Of a stretch of DNA of 5,035 bases, positions 1-5,035 are shown in pieces; position 1 is the stretch's first letter, and every line of letters starts with the position of its first letter. Under the pieces are notes generated by a model. That model did no database searches. It saw only the letters and a list, made by a program, of their open reading frames with translations, and had not been told where the DNA came from. The stretch is from Clostridiales bacterium (lineage in GTDB: Bacteria > Bacillota > Clostridia > Christensenellales > Aristaeellaceae): positions 1 through 5,035 of the forward strand of contig DXVG01000158.1 in assembly GCA_019409045.1 (NCBI GenBank), given 5' to 3'. Both the position numbers and the translations under genes were made by a program.

Positions 1-77
1 AGGGCGTGGAGGACCAGGGCGCCGTCGCCGGACAGCTCGTCGTTCACGGCCTGGCAGAGTACATACTCGGCGCTTAA
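1..77 (+). CDS. C-terminal fragment of an unidentified protein (5' end outside window)
   Basis: Reading from base 3, an open frame runs to a TAA at 75-77 and encodes 24 residues ending GLAEYILGA. The fragment has a coding look (GC-rich third positions, a plausible amphipathic C-terminal helix), and the other two forward frames give less protein-like sequence. It is too short to assign a family and I do not recognise it. It lies 79 bases upstream of the binding-protein gene on the same strand with no terminator-like hairpin plus T-run between them, so it may belong to the same transcript, for example as a sugar-metabolism or regulatory gene. That link is inferred from position only. Confidence 0.6.
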   Translation, partial: GVEDQGAVAGQLVVHGLAEYILGA

Positions 78-93
78 GGGGCGCCGCGACCCG

Positions 94-110
94 AACGAAC
101 GAGGTTTGTT
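94..110. promoter_or_regulatory. Imperfect palindrome in the leader (possible operator or small hairpin)
   Basis: AACGAAC and GTTTGTT form a 7-bp inverted repeat, with one G-T pair, around a 3-base centre. It sits about 45 bases upstream of the binding-protein start. It could be a repressor operator for the transport operon or just a weak RNA hairpin. No regulator is visible in the window, so this is a low-confidence structural call. Confidence 0.25.
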
Positions 111-111
111 G

Positions 112-131
112 CGTCCGCGCTTTGACGGACG
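112..131 (+). other. Small hairpin just upstream of the binding-protein SD
   Basis: CGTCCG (112-117) and CGGACG (126-131) are exact reverse complements separated by an 8-base loop. The hairpin is followed by an A-rich stretch and then the SD at 141-149. It has no T-run and is too weak to be a terminator. It may protect the 5' end of the mRNA or keep the SD single-stranded. Any function is inferred. Confidence 0.3.
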
Positions 132-140
132 TAAAATAAA

Positions 141-149
141 GAGGAGGAG
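141..149 (+). promoter_or_regulatory. Ribosome binding site deciding the ATG start at 157
   Basis: GAGGAGGAG ends seven bases before ATG 157, which is close to ideal spacing. It decides between the ATG and an in-frame TTG at 106. The TTG would put a 17-residue arginine/lysine-rich stretch ahead of a normal signal peptide and has no comparable SD. Confidence 0.85.
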
Positions 150-156
150 ACTCGCC

Positions 157-1137
157 ATGAAGAAACTTGTTTCCATTTTGCTCGCGCTTTCCATGCTCCT
201 GTGCGCCTTTGCGGCCTTCGCGGAGGAGGAGGCGGAGGGCTACAAGATCGCCGTCGTGCCGAAGATGACCTCGATCGCCTGGTTTGAGCGCATGGAAGTC
301 GGCGTGCAGCAGTACAACGAGGCCAACGGCACCGACTACGTCTACACCGGCTCGGTCGAGGGCGCGGAGCAGGCGGCGCATGTGGAATCCCTGCTGGGTG
401 CGGGCTACGACGCGATCTGCGTGGTTCCCTTCGACACTGAGGCGCTGGACCCGATCCTCGCCAGGGCGCGCGAGATGGGCATCGTGGTCATCACGCATGA
501 GGCCGCGGGCCTGCAGAACGTCGACTACGACATCGAGGCGTTTGACAACACCGCCTACGGCGAGCACTTCATGGCCGCCATCGGCGAGGCCACCGGCGGC
601 ACCGGCGAGTACATACAGATCGTCGGCGCTCTGACCTCCGCCTCCCACATGCAGTGGATTGAGGGCGCGCAGGCCTATCAGGAGGCCAACTTCCCCGACA
701 TGAAGCAGGTGGGCACGCTCGAGTCCGCGGACAACCAGTCCACCTCCTATGAGAAGGTCAAGGAGGCCCTGACGGCCAATCCGAACATCGTGGCCATCCA
801 GGGCAGCGCCATGGGCGACGTTGCGGGCGCCGCGCTCGCGGTAGAGGAGCTGGGCCTTGCGGGTCAGGTCACGATCATCGGCACCTCGCTGGTGTCGGTC
901 TCCGGCAAGTACGTCGAGGACGGCACGATCCAGATGATCGGCTTCTGGGATCCCGCGCTGGCCGGTCAGGCGATGATCGAGCTCGCCATCGCCACGCTTG
1001 AGGGCACCGCCGCCGACGGCATGAGCCTGCCGGTGGAGGGCTACAACGACCTCAAGCTGGTGGACAACGTGTTCTACGCCAACGCCTGGATCGACGTGGA
1101 CGCCTCCAACGTGGCGGACGAGGCCTACAACTTCTAA
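157..1137 (+). CDS. Secreted sugar-type ABC transporter substrate-binding protein (LsrB/RhaS-like)
   Basis: This 326-residue protein is the extracytoplasmic receptor of the importer encoded downstream: it binds a small solute, probably a sugar or sugar derivative, and hands it to the permeases. Residues 1-22 form a signal peptide (KK start, hydrophobic core, AFA site after A22). The mature part is a type I periplasmic-binding-protein fold (Peripla_BP_4 style). It begins YKIAVVPKM and carries GYDAICVVP near 83-91, the second-lobe stretch around 150-245, and GFWDP at 262-266, close to the C-terminus. These elements and the final tyrosine-x-phenylalanine match the overall pattern of LsrB. From memory of LsrB, K36 and D265 line up with its ligand residues, but E115, S163, H164 and S217 replace Asp, Asp, Gln and Pro, so autoinducer-2 is doubtful. 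C16 is not in a lipobox, so no lipid anchor is predicted. The family and role are secure; the ligand is unknown. Confidence 0.93.
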   Translation: MKKLVSILLALSMLLCAFAAFAEEEAEGYKIAVVPKMTSIAWFERMEVGVQQYNEANGTDYVYTGSVEGAEQAAHVESLLGAGYDAICVVPFDTEALDPILARAREMGIVVITHEAAGLQNVDYDIEAFDNTAYGEHFMAAIGEATGGTGEYIQIVGALTSASHMQWIEGAQAYQEANFPDMKQVGTLESADNQSTSYEKVKEALTANPNIVAIQGSAMGDVAGAALAVEELGLAGQVTIIGTSLVSVSGKYVEDGTIQMIGFWDPALAGQAMIELAIATLEGTAADGMSLPVEGYNDLKLVDNVFYANAWIDVDASNVADEAYNF

Positions 1138-1173
1138 GGCGTTCATCCAACGCAACTGCAACCATATTCGAAC

Positions 1174-1200
1174 TGCCGACGGCCCCTGCGGCCGTCGGCA
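1174..1200 (+). other. Strong intercistronic hairpin after the binding-protein gene
   Basis: TGCCGACGGCC (1174-1184) pairs perfectly with GGCCGTCGGCA (1190-1200) across a 5-base loop, giving an 11-bp GC-rich stem 36 bases after the stop codon. The following sequence (TTCAGGATTATTCGTTTCG) has scattered T residues but no continuous run. It is therefore more likely an mRNA 3'-end stabiliser or partial attenuator than a full terminator. In binding-protein-first ABC operons such hairpins commonly let the binding protein be made in excess over the membrane parts; applying that here is inference. Confidence 0.7.
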
Positions 1201-1251
1201 TTCAGGATTATTCGTTTCGTCGGCATGTCCCGGCGCGGCGCACTATGAACG

Positions 1252-1267
1252 GCCCGCATGTGCGGGC
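1252..1267 (+). other. Small GC hairpin directly upstream of the ATPase SD
   Basis: GCCCGC (1252-1257) pairs with GCGGGC (1262-1267) around the loop ATGT, eight bases or fewer before the GAGGTGG SD at 1275. It is a 6-bp stem that could influence ribosome access to the GTG start at 1286. Short GC stems arise easily by chance in DNA this GC-rich. Confidence 0.3.
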
Positions 1268-1274
1268 GGGAAAC

Positions 1275-1281
1275 GAGGTGG
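1275..1281 (+). promoter_or_regulatory. Ribosome binding site for the GTG start at 1286
   Basis: GAGGTGG lies four bases before GTG 1286 (seven bases if only GAGG is counted). The resulting N-terminus, MANAFLSLQGVSKSFGG, is what RbsA-type ATPases normally have. No in-frame ATG in a suitable position gives a better start. Confidence 0.7.
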
Positions 1282-1285
1282 AACC

Positions 1286-2782
1286 GTGGCAAACGCCTTC
1301 CTTTCGCTGCAGGGCGTCAGCAAGTCCTTCGGCGGCGTCAAGGCCCTCCAGAACGTTGACCTGACGCTCAACTACGGCGAGGTGCACTGCCTTGCCGGAG
1401 AGAACGGCAGCGGCAAGTCCACGCTGATCAAGGTCATCTCCGGGATCCACGAGGCGGACGCGGGCAGCATCCGCATCGAGGGCAAGCCCGTGGGCAGGCT
1501 CCGGCCCATCGACGCCATACGGCACGGCATACAGGTGATCTATCAGGACTTTGCCGTGTTTCCGAACCTGAGCGTCATGGAAAACATATCCATGAACCAT
1601 CAGCTCATGACCGGGGCGAAGCTCATGAACTGGCGAAAGTCCCGCTCGCTCGCTCTGGAGGCCATGCAGCGCATCGGCGCGCAGATCGACCCCGAGCTGC
1701 CCGTGGAGAGGCTGTCGGTGGCCAACAAGCAGCTGGTGGCGATCCTGCGCGCGATCATCAACGACGCAAAGCTGCTGATCCTGGACGAGCCGACCACCGC
1801 GCTTACCGCGCGCGAGGTGGACATGCTGTTCTCCACCGTGCGCATGCTGCGCGACAAGGGCATGGCGATCATGATCGTCAACCACAAGCTCGACGAGATC
1901 TATGAGATCGCCGACCGCCTGACCGTGCTGCGCAACGGCGCCTATGTCTCCAGCGGCATGATCGGCGAATACGACCGCGCGCGCTTTGTCCGCGACCTGA
2001 CCGGAAGGGACATATCCGAGCAGAAGTACCAGCCGGATGTGTCCGGCGGGGATATACTGACGGTGAAGTCCCTCACCCGCAGGGGCTCCTTTGAGGACGT
2101 GAGCTTCTCGCTGAAGAAGGGCGAGGTGCTGGGCATCACGGGCCTGCTCGGCAGCGGCCGCGGCGAGATCGGCGACGCGCTGTTCGGCGTTCAGCCCGCG
2201 GATTCGGGCAGCATCGCGCTCAACGGGCGCGACATACGCATTCGCTCTATCGGCGACGCCATGAAAAACAAGATCGCCTATGTGCCGGAGGACAGGCTCA
2301 CGCAGGGGCTGTTTCTGGACCGCTCGATCCTGGATAACACCGTGGCGGCCTCCCTTCCGGACTACTTTCACGGCATATCGCTCGATCACAAGGCGCTGCT
2401 GCGGGATTCGGAGGCATGGGTGGAGAAGATCGGCGTGGTCACGCCCTCTGTACATCCGCCCATCCGCACGCTCTCGGGCGGCAACCAGCAGAAGGTCGTG
2501 CTGGCAAAGTGGCTCAACACAAAGCCCGAGCTGCTCGTGCTCAACGGCCCGACGGTGGGCGTGGACATCGGCGCGAAGGCCGACATCCACGGCATACTGC
2601 GCTCTCTGGCCGCGGACGGCGTGGGCATCATCGTCATATCGGACGATCTTTCCGAGCTGATCACCAACTGCAACCGCATACTCATCATGCGCGAGGGCAG
2701 GCTGGCGTGCGAAGTAAACTCCAGCGACTGTGACGAGAGCCGCCTCGCCGCGCTCTTGAGCGGAAAGGAGGGTGACGCATGA
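1286..2782 (+). CDS. Tandem-domain sugar ABC transporter ATP-binding protein (RbsA/MglA/LsrA type)
   Basis: This 498-residue protein is the cytoplasmic motor of the importer, with two fused nucleotide-binding domains and a length typical of the family (about 500). Domain 1 has Walker A GENGSGKST (38-46), the Q-loop YQD (86-88), a reduced signature LSVANKQ (143-149), Walker B LLILDEPT with D167 and E168, and switch H200. Domain 2 starts near residue 255. It has a degenerate P-loop GLLGSGRGE (286-294), an intact LSGGNQQK signature (396-403), a Walker B-position LNGPT (419-423) and D453 where a switch histidine would be. A weak second P-loop and absent switch histidine are usual in this family, but loss of both Walker B acids is more marked. 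The start is GTG with SD GAGGTGG. The gene overlaps the next by four bases (ATGA), indicating coupled translation. The family is certain; the transported solute is not. Confidence 0.96.
   Translation: MANAFLSLQGVSKSFGGVKALQNVDLTLNYGEVHCLAGENGSGKSTLIKVISGIHEADAGSIRIEGKPVGRLRPIDAIRHGIQVIYQDFAVFPNLSVMENISMNHQLMTGAKLMNWRKSRSLALEAMQRIGAQIDPELPVERLSVANKQLVAILRAIINDAKLLILDEPTTALTAREVDMLFSTVRMLRDKGMAIMIVNHKLDEIYEIADRLTVLRNGAYVSSGMIGEYDRARFVRDLTGRDISEQKYQPDVSGGDILTVKSLTRRGSFEDVSFSLKKGEVLGITGLLGSGRGEIGDALFGVQPADSGSIALNGRDIRIRSIGDAMKNKIAYVPEDRLTQGLFLDRSILDNTVAASLPDYFHGISLDHKALLRDSEAWVEKIGVVTPSVHPPIRTLSGGNQQKVVLAKWLNTKPELLVLNGPTVGVDIGAKADIHGILRSLAADGVGIIVISDDLSELITNCNRILIMREGRLACEVNSSDCDESRLAALLSGKEGDA
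2766..2772 (+). promoter_or_regulatory. Ribosome binding site for permease 1, inside the ATPase gene
   Basis: AGGAGGG sits six bases before ATG 2779 and within the last codons of the ATPase gene. Its near-consensus SD, together with the ATGA stop-start overlap, supports translational coupling and fixes the permease start. Confidence 0.85.
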
Positions 2783-3780
2783 GAAGAAAGAGCGCCTCGG
2801 AGATATTCACTTCCAATCAGATGATCCTCGTGTACATCATCACGGCGCTGTGCGTCGCGATCGGGCTGCGCAATCAGGCGTTTTTCAGCGTTCCCACCAT
2901 CATTACGCTGTGCAGGGCCATGCTGGTCACGCTCTGCTTCGCCATTTGCGAAATGCTCATCATCATAAGCGGCGGCATCGACGTCTCCTTCCCCGCCATC
3001 GGCTGCGCCGCGCTGTTCATCCCCATCACGATCATGACCGAGAACGGCCTGGACGGCGTCGCGCTCGCGTTTGTCATGGCGACCGCGATCGGCGCGATCT
3101 TCGGCGCGCTCAACGCCTTCCTCATCGCGGGCATACAGCTCCCGCCGCTGATCGCCACGCTGGGCGTGAGCAGCATCGTCAACGGCGGATTGCTGTTCTT
3201 CTTCGGCTCCAAGGAGATCTCCAACCTGCCCGACGCGGTGGACGCCGTGTCCAAGCAGTACCTGTTCACCTATACCGCGCCCACGGGGCTGCAATACAAG
3301 CTGACAGTGCTGTTCATCATACCGGTGATACTGTGCGTGGTCGTCGCGCTGATGCTTCGATTCACGATGCTGGGCCGCGGCATCTACGCCATCGGCGGCG
3401 ACGGGAACGCAGCGCGCATCGCGGGCTTCAACGTGCGGCGCATACGCACGTTCGTATACCTGTTCTCGGGCTGCGTGACCGGCATCGCGGCCATGGCGTA
3501 CTGCATACTGATGCGCACCGCGAACCCAAAGAACCTGATGGGGAGCGAGATGATGGTCATCGCCGCGGTCGTCGTGGGCGGAACGCGCATCACCGGCGGA
3601 CACGGCGGCGTGATCGGCACCGTGCTGGGCGTGCTTCTGATCACGCTGATCCAGAACAACCTGATCATGCTCGGCGTGCCGACGTACTGGCAGAAATTCG
3701 TCGTCGGGCTGGTGATCGTCATGGGAACCTCGATTACCTCGCTGCGCGCCAAGCGCATCGCGCAGGGCAGAAAGGTCTAG
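2779..3780 (+). CDS. Sugar-type ABC transporter permease 1 (BPD_transp_2 family)
   Basis: This 333-residue integral membrane protein is one half of the translocation channel. A short basic N-terminus (MRRKSASE) is followed by about eight to ten hydrophobic segments, the first near 15-31 and the last near 303-322. Family hallmarks are SGGIDVS (64-70), GALNAFLIAG with the nearby proline pair and TLG (109-129), the cytoplasmic coupling-loop stretch GRGIYAIGGDGNAARIAGF (199-217) that should touch the ATPase, and VVVGGTRITGG (264-274). The length is normal for RbsC/LsrC/RhaP-type permeases. It starts at the ATGA overlap with the ATPase gene and is followed 12 bases after its stop by a second permease, so the channel is expected to be a heterodimer rather than the homodimer of ribose-type systems. 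The substrate cannot be deduced from permease sequence. Confidence 0.95.
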   Translation: MRRKSASEIFTSNQMILVYIITALCVAIGLRNQAFFSVPTIITLCRAMLVTLCFAICEMLIIISGGIDVSFPAIGCAALFIPITIMTENGLDGVALAFVMATAIGAIFGALNAFLIAGIQLPPLIATLGVSSIVNGGLLFFFGSKEISNLPDAVDAVSKQYLFTYTAPTGLQYKLTVLFIIPVILCVVVALMLRFTMLGRGIYAIGGDGNAARIAGFNVRRIRTFVYLFSGCVTGIAAMAYCILMRTANPKNLMGSEMMVIAAVVVGGTRITGGHGGVIGTVLGVLLITLIQNNLIMLGVPTYWQKFVVGLVIVMGTSITSLRAKRIAQGRKV

Positions 3781-3786
3781 GGGGTG
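3780..3786 (+). promoter_or_regulatory. Ribosome binding site for permease 2, favouring ATG 3793
   Basis: GGGGGTG (or GGGGGTGG to 3787) is a good match to the GGAGGTG core and lies five or six bases before ATG 3793. An in-frame GTG at 3784 overlaps this SD. That GTG has only an AAAGG about eight bases upstream and would add just three residues (MAS). Confidence 0.65.
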
Positions 3787-3792
3787 GCGTCT

Positions 3793-4803
3793 ATGAAGAG
3801 CAGTCACGCAAACCATGCCCAGAGCAACAACCGAAGCCTGTATGTGCTGGCGGTGATGATCGGTGTCGTGCTCGTCGCCATGGCCATCGTCTCCCCCGGC
3901 AACTACTACGGCGTGGACAATCTCCGCTCGATGATCTTCCAGTTTCCCGAATACGGGCTCATCGCCTACGGCATGATGCTGGCGATGATGTCCGGCGGCA
4001 TCGACCTGTCACTGGTGGGCATCGCCAACCTCGCGGGCATCGTGGCGGCGAAGATCATGCTGGATATGGGCGGCAGCGGCCTTTCCATCGCGTTGAGCTG
4101 TCTCGCGGCGCTGTGCGTGGGCTGCCTGTGCGGCCTGTTCAACGGCTTTATGATCGGGCAGCTTCGCGTTCCCGCGATGCTGGTCACGCTCTGCGGGCTG
4201 CACCTGTACACAGGGCTGGGGCTTGCCATTACCACGGGCCCCGCGCTCAACGGCCTGCCGGAGGTCTTCATCCAGATCGCAAACGGCAGCCTGGGAAGCT
4301 TCCCCAACGTGCTGTTCATCTTCGCGGTGGTGCTGGCGGGAATTGCGTTCCTGATGCGCTGCACGGTGTTTGGAAAGCAGCTTCTGTTCATGGGCAGCAA
4401 CAACGAGGCCTCGCGCTATTCCGGCATCGACACGCTGAAGGTCACGCTTTTGACGTACATGTTCTCCGGCATACTCGGCAGCATAAGCGGCCTGCTGATC
4501 TCCTCGCACTTTGGCTCCGCCAAGTCCGACTACGGCTCCTCCTACACGCTTTTGTCCCTGCTGATCGCGGTGCTTGGAGGCATCCACCCGGACGGCGGGC
4601 GCGGAAGCGTGCTGGGCGTGACGCTTTCGATACTGCTTTTGCAGCTGATCTCCAACGCCTTCAGCGTGCTGGAGGTGGATACGACGCTCAAGACGTTCGT
4701 CTATGGCCTGCTGCTGATCGGCTCGCTCTCCTTCACCGCGCTGACGGCGAACCGCAAGCCCCGGCGCAGACGGGCCGACGCCGCGGCGGTCAAAAACGGC
4801 TGA
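3793..4803 (+). CDS. Sugar-type ABC transporter permease 2 (BPD_transp_2 family)
   Basis: This 336-residue (from ATG 3793) integral membrane protein is the second half of the channel. A hydrophilic N-terminal tail of about 15 residues is followed by a series of hydrophobic segments from about residue 16 to 320 and a basic C-terminal tail (KPRRRRAD). Family motifs occur in the same order as in permease 1: SGGIDLS (67-73), GLFNGF (114-119), VPAMLVTL (126-133), the coupling-loop stretch GKQLLFMGSNNEASRYSGID (194-213) and GGIHPDGGRGS (262-272). The two permeases clearly share ancestry but differ throughout, so this is an old duplication of the kind seen in the LsrC/LsrD and RhaP/RhaQ pairs. It is the last gene of the operon, ending 15 bases before a strong terminator. 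Starting at GTG 3784 instead would give 339 residues. Confidence 0.94.
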   Translation: MKSSHANHAQSNNRSLYVLAVMIGVVLVAMAIVSPGNYYGVDNLRSMIFQFPEYGLIAYGMMLAMMSGGIDLSLVGIANLAGIVAAKIMLDMGGSGLSIALSCLAALCVGCLCGLFNGFMIGQLRVPAMLVTLCGLHLYTGLGLAITTGPALNGLPEVFIQIANGSLGSFPNVLFIFAVVLAGIAFLMRCTVFGKQLLFMGSNNEASRYSGIDTLKVTLLTYMFSGILGSISGLLISSHFGSAKSDYGSSYTLLSLLIAVLGGIHPDGGRGSVLGVTLSILLLQLISNAFSVLEVDTTLKTFVYGLLLIGSLSFTALTANRKPRRRRADAAAVKNG

Positions 4804-4818
4804 TCGCCCGCAAGGCAG

Positions 4819-4874
4819 AAGCGCCGCCCCGCGCGGACACGCACAGTGTCCTCGCGCGGGGCGGCGCTTTTTTT
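4819..4874 (+). terminator. Strong intrinsic (rho-independent) terminator of the transporter operon
   Basis: Two arms pair almost completely. A 16-bp outer stem (4819-4834 with 4854-4869) and a 6-bp inner stem (4835-4840 with 4846-4851) are separated by a 2-base bulge (TC, 4852-4853), with a GCACA loop. The 3' arm runs into seven consecutive T (4868-4874). It begins 15 bases after the permease 2 stop. On the opposite strand the stem is followed only by TT and then mixed sequence, so termination of the convergent gene here is possible but weaker. Confidence 0.95.
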
Positions 4875-4887
4875 CGGGTTTGGGTAT

Positions 4888-5035
4888 CTACGCCTCGGGC
4901 GCGAGCAGCCGGGCAAACGCGGCCTCGGCGTCCGCGCGCAGGAAGCGCGGGGGAAGCCGAAAATCGGTGATGTAGACGTCCGCGGTGGCGAGCACCTCCT
5001 CGCGGTGGCGCAGCGCCGTGTAGTCCTCGACGGCG
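4888..5035 (-). CDS. C-terminal fragment of an unidentified convergent protein (5' end outside window)
   Basis: On the - strand an open frame enters from the window edge and ends at TAG (plus-strand CTA, 4888-4890). It gives 49 residues of natural-looking sequence containing the stretches TALRHREEVLATADVYITDF and RADAEAAFARLLAPEA. Amino-acid composition and third-position GC support real coding, unlike the Arg/Pro-rich readings of the other frames here. I do not recognise the family: a predicted mixed helix-strand-helix ending is all that can be said. It converges on the transporter operon and is separated from it by the terminator, so it is probably an independent transcription unit. Confidence 0.72.
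   Translation of the reverse strand, partial: AVEDYTALRHREEVLATADVYITDFRLPPRFLRADAEAAFARLLAPEA

Noticed and set aside
109..137. Possible promoter: TTGCGT, 17-base spacer, TAAAAT
   Set aside because: The -35 match is poor, and transcription would start at about 144, inside the SD, giving an mRNA with a truncated ribosome binding site.
106..156. Upstream TTG start for the binding protein
   Set aside because: It would place an Arg/Lys-rich 17-residue extension before a normal signal peptide and would include the clear SD at 141-149 inside the coding region.
1224..1247. Seven-codon ATG...TGA reading frame in the intercistronic gap, as a possible leader peptide
   Set aside because: It has no SD, no repeated regulatory codons and no attenuator structure linked to it. 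Such short frames are expected by chance.
1208..2590. A 460-residue open frame on the - strand opposite the ATPase
   Set aside because: Composition is His/Asp/Arg-rich with no recognisable motif, while the + strand carries every ATPase motif. It is a shadow.
2386..3816. A 476-residue open frame on the - strand opposite ATPase and permease 1
   Set aside because: It is antisense to two well-supported genes, has a low-complexity His/Asp/Arg composition and shows no plausible SD or domain.
157..4803. Naming the operon lsr (autoinducer-2) or rha (rhamnose)
   Set aside because: The gene set and folds fit both groups, but the LsrB pocket residues are mostly not kept and no lsrK/F/G or rhamnose catabolic gene is visible. 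A gene symbol would overstate the evidence.
4701..4916. A 71-residue - strand frame over the end of permease 2 and the terminator
   Set aside because: It runs through the terminator stem, is Arg/Pro-rich and overlaps the better-supported - strand gene end at 4888 in a different frame.
2772..4970. A 732-residue open frame on the + strand spanning both permeases
   Set aside because: It is the shifted frame of the two permease genes. It is dominated by His, Arg, Ala and Gly, lacks domains and only exists because the DNA is GC-rich.

Overview
The window holds one complete carbohydrate-type ABC importer operon on the + strand. It is flanked by the 3' ends of two genes that run off the window edges. 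The DNA is GC-rich, ribosome binding sites are strong purine-rich Shine-Dalgarno (SD) sequences, one gene starts with GTG, and the binding-protein signal peptide (MKKLVSILLALSMLL...AFA) resembles those of gut or rumen Clostridia. A GC-rich member of the Bacillota (Clostridia, perhaps Christensenellales-like) is the best guess. This is inferred from style, not from any marker gene.

Layout: 1-77 is the C-terminal end of an unidentified + strand gene. 78-156 is a short leader with two small inverted repeats and a strong SD. 157-1137 encodes a secreted sugar-binding protein of the LsrB/RhaS-like periplasmic-binding-protein group. 1138-1285 is an intercistronic gap with a perfect 11-bp GC hairpin and a second small hairpin just before the next SD. 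1286-2782 encodes a double-domain (fused) ATPase of the RbsA/MglA/LsrA type. 2779-3780 and 3793-4803 encode two related but different permeases of the BPD_transp_2 family. 4819-4874 is a very strong intrinsic terminator. 4888-5035, on the - strand, is the C-terminal end of a convergent gene of unknown function.

The four transport genes should form one machine. The secreted protein captures the solute and delivers it to a heterodimeric membrane channel, and the tandem ATPase drives uptake. The tight spacing (a 4-bp ATGA overlap, then a 12-bp gap) suggests that ATPase and permeases are translated together. The longer hairpin-containing gap after the first gene fits separate, higher expression of the binding protein. 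The substrate cannot be read from the sequence: overall the binding protein looks like LsrB, but most residues aligned with the LsrB autoinducer-2 pocket are different.

I do not see a new kind of system here. The points most worth checking are: the second ATPase domain has lost both acidic Walker B residues (LNGPT in place of LDEPT), giving one consensus and one fully degenerate ATP site; the divergent ligand pocket; the lack of a lipobox on the binding protein; and the unexpectedly common AUA codons.
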